Source: Hypericibacter adhaerens (lineage in GTDB: Bacteria > Pseudomonadota > Alphaproteobacteria > Dongiales > Dongiaceae). From it: a DNA stretch of 64,000 bases. The notes under the pieces are model-generated. The model was not told the origin of the DNA, ran no database searches, and was given only the letters and a program-made list of their open reading frames with translations. Every line of letters begins with the position of its first letter. The first letter of the stretch is position 1. Of the stretch, positions 19,305-28,646 are shown piece by piece. Both the position numbers and the translations under genes were made by a program. Location: contig NZ_CP042582.1 of assembly GCF_008728835.1 (NCBI RefSeq), forward strand, positions 2,569,001-2,633,000. Reading direction: 5' to 3'.

Positions 19305-19587
19305 GCGAGATACTTCCTTTTCCGGTTAGACCTCCGCGGGGCCGGGGAGACCGGAGGATCGGGCGAGCCGACCTCAGGCACCGGAGCGACGGACGGGATT
19401 TCTCCCCGCCCTGCCGCAAGCCCGCGCGTGTGGATTTGCGCGCCGGTTTTTAGCGATAAGCCCGCCGGAACGCAAGCTTAGCCCTGTCGCAGGGGCCAGG
19501 ACGGCGGAGCGGCCACGGTCAAATATGAAAAAGGTCTATTATCATATTGAATTATATCGATATTATTTCGAAATCTGAGATTCCAGG
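19305..19587. promoter_or_regulatory. rpsB upstream region with an AT-rich island
   Basis: This 283-nt gap separates dnaE (upstream, same strand) from rpsB. Positions 19521-19570 have only about 20 percent G+C, far below the surroundings, and hold the palindrome ATATCGATAT and the pair AATATGA/TCATATT. It could be an UP-element or protein-binding site for a strong ribosomal promoter. A weak promoter TTGCGT-N16-CTAAAA lies closer to rpsB on the minus strand. The long leader might allow S2 autoregulation; that is inference. Confidence 0.35.
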
Positions 19588-22500
19588 TCAGATCTCCTGA
19601 ACGTCGACGATTCCGGGAATGGCCTTGATCGCCGCCCGGGCCTGGGCCGACAGGGCGAAGGTCTCCTTCAGCGACATCTCGACCTCGTGGTCCCGGTCCA
19701 GTTCCAGCACCAGGGCCACCCGGCTCCGCCCCCGCCCCTGGCGCGCCAGGACGCTCTTCAGGCTCTCGACCGGCTTGGGGTCGTTCAGGAACACCCGGAG
19801 GCCCACGGCGGCCTGGGCGGCCGCCTGGTCGAGCGACACGATCGACTGGGCCGTCAGGCGGTAGCTCTCCTCCTCGACCCGGACATCGACCGTGACCAGG
19901 AGCGCCTTGCCCGGCTCCATCAGCTCGCGCGCGGCGGCCAGGGTTTCCGAGAACACCGTGACCTCGTACATGCCGCTGGCGTCGGTGAGCTGCAGGAAGG
20001 CGAAGCGATTGCCCTTGGCCGAGGTCCGCTCCTGCTTGCCCACCACGATGCCGGCGAGCTTGGCCCGGTTGGTGGGCCGCCCCGTGAGCCAGCCGCCCAG
20101 ACCGCCATAACGGACCGCGTCAAGCCGCTTCAGCGTGGTCTCGTAAGCGTCGAGCGGATGGGCCGACAGATAGAAACCGATCGCCTCGAACTCATGCTGC
20201 AGCCGGTCGATCGCGGGCCAATCGGGAATGTCGGGCAGCTGCAGCCGCGGCGGTTCGACCATGCCGCCGCCGAACAGGCTGACCTGGGCGCTGGTGCGCT
20301 CCTCGGCCGCCACGGTGGCGTGGCGCAGCACCTGCTCCACCGCCTCGAACACGCGCCGGCGGTTCGCGGAGAGGCGATCGAAGGCGCCCGCGGATGCCAG
20401 GCTCTCGAGCTGGCGCTTGTTCAGATGCTTGTGGTCGATCCGGCGCGAGAAATCGGCCAGGTCCTTGAAGGGGCCGTTGGCCTCCCGCTCCGCGACCATG
20501 GCCTCGATGGCACCGGCACCGACATTGCGGATGGCGGCGAGCGCGTAGCGGATGGCGAGCGCGCCGGTCTCGTCGCGCTCGACGGTGAAGCCCGCGCGCG
20601 ACCGGTTGATGTCTGGCGGCAGAAGCTTGATCTTCAGCCGCTCGAGCTCCTGGCGGAACACGTTGAGCTTGTCGGTGTTCCCCATGTCGTAGGTCATGGA
20701 GGCCGCGAAGAACTCGACCGGATGGTTGGCCTTGAGCCAGGCCGTCTGGTAGGCGACCAGCGCATAGGCCGCGGCATGGCTCTTGTTGAAGCCGTAGCCG
20801 GCGAACTTCTCGACCTGCTCGAAGATCTGCACGGCCTTGGCCTCGGCGACGCCGCGCTTCTTGGCGCCCTCGACGAAATCCTTCCGCTGGGCGTCCATCT
20901 CGGCCTTGATCTTCTTGCCCATGGCGCGGCGCAGCAGATCGGCGCCGCCCAGGCTGTAGCCCGAGAGCTCCTGCGCGATCTGCATCACCTGCTCCTGGTA
21001 GATCATGATCCCGAAGGTCTCCTTGAGGATTCCCTCGAGCGCCGGGTGCAGATAGTCCGGCTGCTCCTGGCCATGCTTGCAGGCGATGTAGTTCGGGATG
21101 TTGTCCATCGGGCCGGGGCGGTAGAGCGCCACGACCGCGATGATGTCCTCGAAACGGTCGGGCTTCATCTTGCGCAGCACGTCGCGCATGCCCGAACTTT
21201 CAAGCTGGAACACGCCCGTGGTCTCGCCCCGCCCCATCTGCTCGTAGCTCCTGGGGTCGTCCAGCGGCAGGTTGGCGAGATCCAGCTCCACGTTGCGCTC
21301 CCTGAGGAGCTCGCAGGCGCGCTGCAGCACCGTCAGGGTCTTGAGGCCGAGGAAGTCGAATTTCACCAGCCCGGCCTGCTCGACATATTTCATGTTGAAC
21401 TGGGTCACGGGCATGTCGGAGCGCGGGTCGCGATAGAGCGGCACCAGCTCCACCAGCGGCCGGTCGCCGATCACGACGCCCGCCGCATGGGTCGAGGCGT
21501 GGCTGTAAAGCCCTTCGAGCTTGATACCGACGTCGATCAGCCGCTCGACCTGCGGGTCGTCGTCGCGCATCTGCTGGAGCAGCGGCTCGCCCGCGACCGC
21601 TTCCGGGATCGAGACCGGCTTGGCCGGGTTGTTCGGCACCATCTTGCAGATGCGATCGACCTGGCCGTAAGGCATCTGCAGGGCCCGGCCGACCGAGCGC
21701 AGCGCCGCGCGGGCCTGCAGCTTGCCGAAGGTGATGATCTGCGCGACCCGGTCGCGGCCGTATTTCCCCTGGACGTAGCGGATCACCTCGTCGCGCCGGT
21801 CCTGGCAGAAATCGATGTCGAAGTCCGGCATCGACACGCGCTCGGGATTGAGGAAGCGCTCGAACAGGAGCTTCCAGCGCAACGGGTCGAGATCGGTGAT
21901 GGTGAGCGACCAGGCGACCACCGAACCGGCGCCCGAACCGCGCCCCGGCCCCACCGGGATGCCTTCGCGCTTGGCCCATTGGATGAAGTCGGCGACGATC
22001 AGGAAATAGCCGGCGAAGCCCATGCGGTTGATGACATCGAGCTCGAACTCGAGCCGCTGGCGATAGGGCTTGGCGCGTTCCTCGCGCTGCTCGGCGGTTT
22101 CGCCCGCCGGCGCGCCGGTCTCCATGCGCTGCGCGAGCCCGAGCTCGGCCTGGCGCCGCAGCTCCATCTCGGCAGCCTCGCCGTTGGGACCGGTGAAAGG
22201 CGGCAGGATCGGTTTGCGCGGGCTCGGCATGAAGGCGCAGCGCTGCGCGATCACGAGCGTGTTGTCGATCGCCTCGGGCAGGTCGGCAAAGAGCGCGCGC
22301 ATCTCGGCGGCGCTCTTGAAACGGTGCTCGGGCGTCTCGCGCCGGCGCTGGGCCTCGCCGACATAGCTGCCGGCGGCGATGCAGAGCAGCGTGTCATGCG
22401 CCTCGTACATCGCGCTGTCGGCGAAGAAGACGTCGTTGGTGGCCACGAGCGGCAGGTTCCGCGCATAGGCCATGTCGAGCAGGGCGGGCTCGATCCGCCG

Positions 22501-23061
22501 CTCCAGCGGCAGCCCGTGGCGCTGCAGCTCGACATAGAGACGGCCGGGAAACAGCCGCTCCAGGGCCGCGAGCGCCTCCGCCGCCGCCGGCGTCTGGCCG
22601 TCGCCGAGCAGGCGCCCGACGGCGCCGTGGGTCCCGCCCGTCAGCGCGATCAGCCCGTCGCTGGCGCCCTCGAGCTGTGCCAGGGTCAGCTGCGGCTCGC
22701 TGCCGGGCTCGCCCTCGAGGAACGAATGGCTCACCAGCCGCATCAGGTTGGCATAGCCGTTTTCGTTCTGGACCAGCAGCACCAGCTTGTCGGGGACGAC
22801 CCGATGGCCGGGCCGAGCCGCGCCGCCTTCGGCCGTCTCCCGGCGGATATTGAGCTGGCAGCCGACGATCGGCTGCACACCCGCATCCTTGGCCGCAAGC
22901 GCGAACTCGAGCGCGCCGAAGAGGTTGCCGCTGTCGGTGATGGCCACCGCCGGCATGGCGTTCTTCTTGCACAGCTCGACGAGCTGCTTGATCTTGAGCG
23001 CGCCTTCCGAAAGCGAATAGGCGGAATGGGTGCGCAGATGGACGAAATCGGCGTGAGGCAT
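19588..23061 (-). CDS. dnaE: DNA polymerase III alpha subunit
   Basis: Replicative C-family polymerase. 1157 residues. The PHP domain comes first (FVHLRTHSAYSLSEGALK, 6-23). The palm follows with GPGRGSGAGS (371-380) and the catalytic PDFDIDF (412-418; D413 and D415). Fingers, tandem HhH and OB domains follow; FAFLQLTDASGMYEVTVFSE lies in the OB fold. No separate exonuclease domain is seen, so it is DnaE1 type. The ATG at 23061 matches the family; a longer reading adds a Pro/Ala-rich leader. It is divergent from the DUF2264 gene and runs toward rpsB. Confidence 0.97.
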   Translation of the reverse strand: MPHADFVHLRTHSAYSLSEGALKIKQLVELCKKNAMPAVAITDSGNLFGALEFALAAKDAGVQPIVGCQLNIRRETAEGGAARPGHRVVPDKLVLLVQNENGYANLMRLVSHSFLEGEPGSEPQLTLAQLEGASDGLIALTGGTHGAVGRLLGDGQTPAAAEALAALERLFPGRLYVELQRHGLPLERRIEPALLDMAYARNLPLVATNDVFFADSAMYEAHDTLLCIAAGSYVGEAQRRRETPEHRFKSAAEMRALFADLPEAIDNTLVIAQRCAFMPSPRKPILPPFTGPNGEAAEMELRRQAELGLAQRMETGAPAGETAEQREERAKPYRQRLEFELDVINRMGFAGYFLIVADFIQWAKREGIPVGPGRGSGAGSVVAWSLTITDLDPLRWKLLFERFLNPERVSMPDFDIDFCQDRRDEVIRYVQGKYGRDRVAQIITFGKLQARAALRSVGRALQMPYGQVDRICKMVPNNPAKPVSIPEAVAGEPLLQQMRDDDPQVERLIDVGIKLEGLYSHASTHAAGVVIGDRPLVELVPLYRDPRSDMPVTQFNMKYVEQAGLVKFDFLGLKTLTVLQRACELLRERNVELDLANLPLDDPRSYEQMGRGETTGVFQLESSGMRDVLRKMKPDRFEDIIAVVALYRPGPMDNIPNYIACKHGQEQPDYLHPALEGILKETFGIMIYQEQVMQIAQELSGYSLGGADLLRRAMGKKIKAEMDAQRKDFVEGAKKRGVAEAKAVQIFEQVEKFAGYGFNKSHAAAYALVAYQTAWLKANHPVEFFAASMTYDMGNTDKLNVFRQELERLKIKLLPPDINRSRAGFTVERDETGALAIRYALAAIRNVGAGAIEAMVAEREANGPFKDLADFSRRIDHKHLNKRQLESLASAGAFDRLSANRRRVFEAVEQVLRHATVAAEERTSAQVSLFGGGMVEPPRLQLPDIPDWPAIDRLQHEFEAIGFYLSAHPLDAYETTLKRLDAVRYGGLGGWLTGRPTNRAKLAGIVVGKQERTSAKGNRFAFLQLTDASGMYEVTVFSETLAAARELMEPGKALLVTVDVRVEEESYRLTAQSIVSLDQAAAQAAVGLRVFLNDPKPVESLKSVLARQGRGRSRVALVLELDRDHEVEMSLKETFALSAQARAAIKAIPGIVDVQEI

Positions 23062-23204
23062 GAGCCCAGGATGGCATGGCCGGTCGGTGGCTGCCAGAGG
23101 ACCGGCAGGCGCCGGCGCGAAACCGGCGGACGGCCTGCCCGATCCGTCTTCCGCCTGACGGTTCGCCACGGAGTCCCGATGCCCGCGATGGACGACTCGG
23201 GAGA

Positions 23205-24629
23205 ATGAGCTTGCTCGCGCTGGCCATGCAGAACCAGGTGATCCGGGCCGGTGGCCAACCGTTGCGCCTGGGCGCGTGGCGCGCGCACGACAGCGAGCTG
23301 CAGCGGCGGTTCTCGGATGCCGGGGCTGCGGAGGAGAGCAACCATGTCTGGCTTTTTCGCTATCTCCTGACCGGCTTCCTCGAATGGCGCTCGGCCGATG
23401 GCGCGCGGGCCTTCTATCCCGGCCTGCCCAGCAATCACGGCGCCGATCTCGATGCGATCGAAGGCTTCAGCCGCTTCGCGCCTCTGATCGGCGCCTGGCT
23501 TGCCGCGGGGCGGTCCTCGACGGTCGAGACGCTGGAGGGAAAGCCCATCGATCTGCCGGCGCTGCTGCTCGAGGGTTTCACGGCCGGCACCGATCCCGGC
23601 GGTCCCGGCTATTGGGGCGTTCCGACCAAAACCGATCAGCGGATCTGCGAGGCCGCCGATATCGCGCTTGCGCTATGGCTGTCGCGCGACGCGGTCTGGC
23701 CGGGGCTCGACAGCGCGCAGCAAGGCCGCATCTTCGACTGGCTCGGCGTCCTCGCCTCGCTCAGGGTCCATGACAACAACTGGCATCTCTTCACCGTCAT
23801 CATCGTGTTGACGCTGGCGAAGCTCGAGGCCGGGACCCTGCCGCCCGGCGGGCGGACTCACTATGCCCGGGTGCGGGAGTTTCATCTGGGCCAGGGCTGG
23901 TTCGCGGATGGGAACCCGCTGCAGATCGACTATTACAACGCCTGGGGATTCCATTATCCCCTCTTCTGGGTCGGAGAGCTGGCGCCCCAGCTCGATCCCA
24001 CCTTCCTGGCGACCTGCCTCCAGGAATTCGCGGCGGGCTACAAGTTCCTCATCTCGCCCCGGGGACTGCCCATGATCGGCCGCAGCGTGACCTACCGCTT
24101 GGCCGTGCCGGCGCCGCTGATCGCCGCGCAGCGCCGGTATCCGGACGTCATCGCGCCGGGCCTGGCACGCCGGGCCCTGGCGGCGGTGTGGGCGCATTTC
24201 GTGGCTTGCGGCGCGTTGCGCGCCGGAATCGTGACGCAAGGCTACGAAGCCTCGGAACCCGCCCTGCTCGATCCCTACTCCGGACCGGCGAGCCCGCTCT
24301 GGTCGCTGCGCTCGCTGATCCTGGCACTCTATGAGCCGTCTTCGGCCCCGTTCTGGACCGCGCCGCTGCAACCGCTGCCGATCGAGGAGAAGGACTACAC
24401 CCTCTCTCTCCCGCCGATCGGATGGGAGATCGAGGGCCGCCGATCGACCGGCGAGATCGTCATTCGGCGCAGCGGGGAAATCGCGGAGGATCCCTTCATC
24501 CCCGCTCCCGTTCCGGCGCGCTGGCACCCCCTGTTCGGCCGGCCATTGCCCCGGCCGGCCAATTTCCGGGCGCGCTATCTCCGGCGCGAATACAGCTCCG
24601 CCCAGCCGTTCTGGCGAAACCCGGCCTAG
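23205..24629 (+). CDS. DUF2264 domain-containing protein
   Basis: A 474-residue protein matching DUF2264 features: an alpha/alpha-barrel-like N-terminal region with FYPGLPSNHGADLDAIEGFSR split into short motifs, then DGNPLQIDYYNAWGFHYPLFW broken around residues 240-260, and LPMIGRSVTYRLAVPA near 290-305. Family members are often near carbohydrate catabolism genes and look like glycoside-hydrolase-type barrels, but no activity is proven; function here is unknown. No signal peptide. The ATG at 23205 is chosen for its length match; the ribosome site is poor. It is alone on this strand, and its stop codon shares the CTAG palindrome with that of convergent lolD. It looks like an insertion between dnaE and lolD. 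Confidence 0.7.
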   Translation: MSLLALAMQNQVIRAGGQPLRLGAWRAHDSELQRRFSDAGAAEESNHVWLFRYLLTGFLEWRSADGARAFYPGLPSNHGADLDAIEGFSRFAPLIGAWLAAGRSSTVETLEGKPIDLPALLLEGFTAGTDPGGPGYWGVPTKTDQRICEAADIALALWLSRDAVWPGLDSAQQGRIFDWLGVLASLRVHDNNWHLFTVIIVLTLAKLEAGTLPPGGRTHYARVREFHLGQGWFADGNPLQIDYYNAWGFHYPLFWVGELAPQLDPTFLATCLQEFAAGYKFLISPRGLPMIGRSVTYRLAVPAPLIAAQRRYPDVIAPGLARRALAAVWAHFVACGALRAGIVTQGYEASEPALLDPYSGPASPLWSLRSLILALYEPSSAPFWTAPLQPLPIEEKDYTLSLPPIGWEIEGRRSTGEIVIRRSGEIAEDPFIPAPVPARWHPLFGRPLPRPANFRARYLRREYSSAQPFWRNPA

Positions 24630-25324
24630 GCCCGGCCGAGCTCGCCGTCGCGGATGGTGATGATGCGGTCCATCCGTGCCGCCAGATCGAGATTGTGCGT
24701 GGCGATCAGCGCCGCCAGGCCCAGCTCGTGCACCAGCCGCGCCAGCAGCGCGAACACGTCGCCCGCCGTGTGCGGATCGAGATTGCCCGTGGGCTCGTCC
24801 GCGAGCAGCAGCGCCGGCTTGTTCGCCAGGGCGCGCGCGATCGCGACCCGCTGCTGCTCGCCGCCCGACAGCTCCGCCGGCCGGTGGCGCTCGCGCTGGG
24901 AGAGGCCGACTTGGCCCAGCAGCTCGCGCGCCCTCGCCTCCGCCACGCGCCGGCGCGTGCCCGCAATCATCTGCGGGATCACGATGTTCTCCAGCGCCGA
25001 GAATTCCGGCAGGAGGTGATGGTACTGGTAGACGAAGCCGATGGTCATGCGGCGCACCGCCGTGCGCTCGGATTCCGACATGGCGGCCGCGTCGTGGCCC
25101 GCGATCTCGATCCGCCCCGCCTCGGCCGGTTCGAGCAGGCCGCAGATATGGAGCAGCGTCGATTTCCCCGAGCCGGAAGGGCCGATCATCGCCACCATCT
25201 CGCCACGGGCGACCTCGAGGCTGGCGCCGAGGATCACCTCGATGCGCGTGGCACCCGCACCGAAGCCGCGCTTCACATCCTGCAGCCGCAGGATGGGTCC
25301 CGATGCGCGCGAGGCGTCACTCAT
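24626..25324 (-). CDS. lolD: Lipoprotein-releasing ABC transporter ATP-binding protein LolD
   Basis: ATPase that powers release of outer-membrane lipoproteins to LolA. 232 residues. Walker A GPSGSGKST is at 48-56, signature LSGGEQQR at 152-159, Walker B LLLADEP at 172-178, and the His switch in ATHNLDL near the end. The MacB/LolD subfamily is supported by FVYQYHHLLPEFSALEN. It overlaps lolC by 8 nt, as expected for one complex. Confidence 0.95.
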   Translation of the reverse strand: MSDASRASGPILRLQDVKRGFGAGATRIEVILGASLEVARGEMVAMIGPSGSGKSTLLHICGLLEPAEAGRIEIAGHDAAAMSESERTAVRRMTIGFVYQYHHLLPEFSALENIVIPQMIAGTRRRVAEARARELLGQVGLSQRERHRPAELSGGEQQRVAIARALANKPALLLADEPTGNLDPHTAGDVFALLARLVHELGLAALIATHNLDLAARMDRIITIRDGELGRA

Positions 25325-26561
25325 AGCGGAGCGCCTCGACCGGATCGAGCCTGGCCGCGCGCCAGGAGGGATAGAGCGTCGCCAGCAGCGAGAGGCCCAG
25401 CGCCATGACGACCACGGCGATGACCTCGTTCCAGTCGATCACGGCCGGCAGCTTGGAAAGGAAATAGATCTCCGGCGAGAAGAGCTGGGTGCCGGTGAGC
25501 TTCTGCAGCCACTGGCGGATGGTCTCGATGTTCTCGCAGAAGGCGAGGCCCAGCACGAAGCCGAAGCCCGTGCCGACGATCCCGATGCTGGCGCCGGTCA
25601 TGAGGAAGATGCGCATGATCATGCCGCGCGTGGCACCCATGGTGCGCAGGATCGCGATCGCACGGCCCTTGTCCTTCACCAGCATGATCTGGCCCGAGAT
25701 GATGTTGAAGGCCGCGACGATGATGATCAGGGTCAGGATGATGAACATCACGTTGCGTTCGACCTGGACCGCATTGAAGAAGCTGGAATTGGCGCCCTGC
25801 CAGTCGTAGATCCGGTAGGGCGAGCCCAGGCGGATATAGAGCTCGCGCAGCGGCGCCGACATGCGGTCGGGATTCTGCACCATGACCTCGAGCGCGTTGA
25901 CCGCCTGCGGCAGCTTGAAATAGAGCTGCGCCGCTTCCATCGGCACATAGGCGAAGCTGCTGTCGTATTCGTACATGCCGATATCGAAGAGGGCCACGAC
26001 CTTGTAGGTCTTCATGCGGGGGATGGCGCCCATGAGCGTGGTCTGCCCCTGCGGCGTGACCAGCGTCACCTGACCGCCCACCGAGACTCCCATGCGCGCG
26101 GCCAGCCGGGAGCCCAGCGCGATCACGTCGGTGCCATGGAAATCGTCGAGCGTGCCGGCGACGATATGGTCGGCGATGACCTTGTGCTTGCGCAGGTCCT
26201 CGAGGTCCATGCCGTGGACCAAGGCGCCCGCCGCCTGCTCGCCCGCGGTCATCATCACCTGGCCCTCGATCATCGGCGTCACGGAGGCGATCTGGGGGAT
26301 CCCGCGGATCGCGTCGGCGACGCCTTGATAATCCAGGATCGGACCGTTGGCCGCCATGACGGTGGCATGCCCGTTGATGCCCAGGATCCGCGACAACAGC
26401 TCCTCGCGGAATCCGTTCATCACCGACATGACGATGATGAGGGTCGCCACGCCCAGCCCGATCCCCAACAGCGAGAAGCCGGCGATGACCGAGATGAACC
26501 CTTCGCGGCGGCGCGCGCGCAGATAGCGCATCGCCATCATGCGTTCGAAGGCGGAGAACAT
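25317..26561 (-). CDS. lolC: Lipoprotein-releasing ABC transporter permease (LolC/LolE family)
   Basis: Inner-membrane permease that extracts lipoproteins for LolA. 414 residues. One membrane segment at about 25-50 (FSLLGIGLGVATLIIVMSVM), a large periplasmic MacB-like domain (about 55-265), then three C-terminal segments including IIIVAAFNIISGQIMLVKD. Only one LolC/E-type gene is next to lolD, so the complex may be a homodimer of the LolF kind. ATG at 26561 starts MFSAFERMMAMRYL. proS is 29 nt upstream. Confidence 0.94.
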   Translation of the reverse strand: MFSAFERMMAMRYLRARRREGFISVIAGFSLLGIGLGVATLIIVMSVMNGFREELLSRILGINGHATVMAANGPILDYQGVADAIRGIPQIASVTPMIEGQVMMTAGEQAAGALVHGMDLEDLRKHKVIADHIVAGTLDDFHGTDVIALGSRLAARMGVSVGGQVTLVTPQGQTTLMGAIPRMKTYKVVALFDIGMYEYDSSFAYVPMEAAQLYFKLPQAVNALEVMVQNPDRMSAPLRELYIRLGSPYRIYDWQGANSSFFNAVQVERNVMFIILTLIIIVAAFNIISGQIMLVKDKGRAIAILRTMGATRGMIMRIFLMTGASIGIVGTGFGFVLGLAFCENIETIRQWLQKLTGTQLFSPEIYFLSKLPAVIDWNEVIAVVVMALGLSLLATLYPSWRAARLDPVEALRYE

Positions 26562-26590
26562 GAAGTGCCGGCTCCCTGCCCTGTCCGCGA

Positions 26591-27907
26591 TCAGAGGCCG
26601 AGCTTGGAGAGCGCGGAATCGAGCGACAGCTCCTGCTTCTCGCCGGTGGCGCGCCGCTTGAGCTCGACGGTGCCGCTGGCGAGCCCGCGCGGGCCCACCA
26701 CCAGCTGCCAGGGCAGGCCGATCAGGTCCATGGTCGCGAACTTGGCACCGGCCCGCTCGTCGCGGTCGTCGTAGAGCACCTCGATCCCGGCGGCACGCAG
26801 CTTGGCATAGATCTCGTCGCAGAACTTCGCCGCCGCCGGGTCCGTGACCTTGAGGTTCACGAGCCCGACATGGAACGGCGCCACGCTGTCCGGCCAGATG
26901 ATGCCGGCATCGTCGTGGCTGGCCTCGATGATGGCGCCCACCAGGCGCGAGACGCCGATGCCGTAGGAACCCATCTGGACGTAGGTCATCTCGCCATTGG
27001 GCCCGCTGACCTTGGCGCCGAGCGGCTCGGAATATTTCGTGCCGAAATGGAAGATATGCCCGACCTCGATGCCGCGCGCCTCGGCGCGGCGGTCGGCCGG
27101 GATCGCCTCGTAGCGCACCGGATCGTGCTTCTCGTCGGTCGCGGCATAGACGCCGGTCCAGCTCTGCACGATCGGCTCGAGGTCGCTGTCGAAATCGACC
27201 TCCAGCGCCAGCACGTCGCGCTCGATCAGGTCCTTGTGGCAATAGACCTGGCTCTCGCCGGTCTCGGCCAGGATGATGAACTCGTGGCTGAGATCGCCGC
27301 CGATGGGGCCGGTGTCGGCGGCCATCGGAATGGCCTTGAGCCCCATCCGCGCATAGGTCCGCAGGTAGGACACGAACATCTTGTTGTAGGCCCGGCGCGC
27401 GGCCGCATAGTCGATGTCGAAGGAATAGGCGTCCTTCATCAGGAACTCGCGTCCGCGCATCACGCCGAAGCGGGGCCGCACCTCGTCGCGGAACTTCCAC
27501 TGGATGTGATAGAGCAGCTTGGGCAGCTCCTTGTAGCTGCGCACCTCGTTCGCGAAGATGTCGGTGATCAGCTCCTCGTTGGTCGGGCCGTAGAGCATCT
27601 CGCGATCGTGGCGGTCGGTGATGCGCAGCATCTCCTTGCCGTAATCCCCGTAGCGCCCGGACTTCTTCCAGAGGTCGGCCGACTGGATGGTCGGCATCAG
27701 CACCTCCTGGCAGCCGGCCAGGTCCTGCTCCTCGCGGACGATCTGCTCGATGCGCTTCAGCACCCGGAACCCCAGCGGGAGCCACGAATAGATCCCGGCG
27801 CTGGCCTGGCGGATCATGCCGGCGCGCAGCATCAGCTGATGCGAGACGATCTGCGCCTCGGCGGGCGTTTCCTTGAGGGTGGGCAGAAAATATCTCGTCA
27901 GCCGCAT
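26591..27907 (-). CDS. proS: Proline--tRNA ligase (short form)
   Basis: Class II synthetase charging tRNA-Pro. 438 residues, much shorter than the 570-residue E. coli enzyme: the editing insertion between motifs 2 and 3 is absent, as known in alphaproteobacteria, which often use a separate YbaK/ProXp editing factor. Motif 2 is in [22 protein letters not shown] split around residues 150-170; motif 3 is [15 protein letters not shown] near 310; the anticodon-binding domain follows. ATG at 27907 ([13 protein letters not shown]) is the family start. Confidence 0.96.
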   Translation of the reverse strand: MRLTRYFLPTLKETPAEAQIVSHQLMLRAGMIRQASAGIYSWLPLGFRVLKRIEQIVREEQDLAGCQEVLMPTIQSADLWKKSGRYGDYGKEMLRITDRHDREMLYGPTNEELITDIFANEVRSYKELPKLLYHIQWKFRDEVRPRFGVMRGREFLMKDAYSFDIDYAAARRAYNKMFVSYLRTYARMGLKAIPMAADTGPIGGDLSHEFIILAETGESQVYCHKDLIERDVLALEVDFDSDLEPIVQSWTGVYAATDEKHDPVRYEAIPADRRAEARGIEVGHIFHFGTKYSEPLGAKVSGPNGEMTYVQMGSYGIGVSRLVGAIIEASHDDAGIIWPDSVAPFHVGLVNLKVTDPAAAKFCDEIYAKLRAAGIEVLYDDRDERAGAKFATMDLIGLPWQLVVGPRGLASGTVELKRRATGEKQELSLDSALSKLGL

Positions 27908-28000
27908 TGAACGTCCTTGGCTAGAGCGGGGGAGCCTTGGGGACCCTGGTCCCCGGCGCGCGTCAAGGCCGGGCCGGTCCCGCATCGGAAATGGGTCGGG

Positions 28001-28029
28001 ACTGTAGGCAATGGCCCCCGCCCTGTCCA
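28001..28029 (-). promoter_or_regulatory. Candidate sigma-70 promoter of proS-lolC-lolD
   Basis: TGGACA (minus strand, 28024-28029), 17-nt spacer, TACAGT (28001-28006), about 90 nt before the proS ATG. The 5' leader then contains the dyad GGGGACC-CT-GGTCCCC (27939-27954). This is one of the better promoter matches in the window. Confidence 0.55.
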
Positions 28030-28099
28030 TGGCGCGAGGCCCGCCCGTCCGGTCCCAGAGGACGGGACGATCTTGTCGAAAGGATGGCTGGTGCCGGGA

Positions 28100-28549
28100 T
28101 TAGCGGGTCTGGCCGAGGCCGCGGGCACAGGCCTCGGCGAGGGCGTCCGCTTCGGGATCGCCCAGGGGCCGGCCGTTGAAAGTGACGTTGCCGTTGAGAT
28201 CGGCGACCACGATCCCGATCTGGGCGTCCCCTTCGAAGAGCGGCGAGTTGGCGGGGATGTGATAGCGGTCCTGCAGATCGACATCGATCGGGATCGCGAT
28301 CAGCGGCGGCAGGTTGAGCTGCTGATTCGAGCCCGGCAGATCGGCTGGCGCCACCGGGTTGCCATAGGCGTCGACGCCCGGCTCGTAGGCGACGCCGGGC
28401 GGCTGGCGATACTTGACAAGGGCCTCGCAATCCTCCCTCTTCAAAGTCAGTTGCGGCTCGCCGGCCATGAGGGGCGGGGACCCCGGGGCGGAAAGACCCA
28501 GGAGGGCGAGCAGGAGCAACCGGGGGATGCGAGCGGACCAGCGCGGCAT
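28100..28549 (-). CDS. Small exported protein of unknown function
   Basis: 149 residues; family not recognised. Residues 1-29 look like a signal peptide (Arg-rich start, then LLLLALLGLSAPG). The mature part has a probable conserved core, VAYEPGVDAYGNPVAPADL (around 53-71), followed by short beta-strand-like segments and FNGRPLGDPEADALAEA. Two cysteines, one early in the mature part (DCEAL) and one near the C-terminus (EACARG), could form a disulfide in the periplasm. ATG at 28549 chosen so that the hydrophobic segment is N-terminal. It is divergent from the purine permease by 97 nt. Confidence 0.65.
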   Translation of the reverse strand: MPRWSARIPRLLLLALLGLSAPGSPPLMAGEPQLTLKREDCEALVKYRQPPGVAYEPGVDAYGNPVAPADLPGSNQQLNLPPLIAIPIDVDLQDRYHIPANSPLFEGDAQIGIVVADLNGNVTFNGRPLGDPEADALAEACARGLGQTR

Positions 28550-28646
28550 GCCGGAAGGTTGGCGCCGGGGGATTAAGAAACCCTCACCCGGCGACCGCCG
28601 CGGCGCTTCGGCCTGGGCAACCGCTCGGCGCATATAAGGGGCTACC

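Noticed and set aside
19687-23208. 1173-codon plus-strand open frame opposite dnaE
   Set aside because: Low-complexity antisense shadow of dnaE without motifs.
28633-28638. TATAAG before the purine permease as a -10 box
   Set aside because: It would place the start site at the start codon, and no -35 is visible; AAGGGG is better read as the ribosome site.
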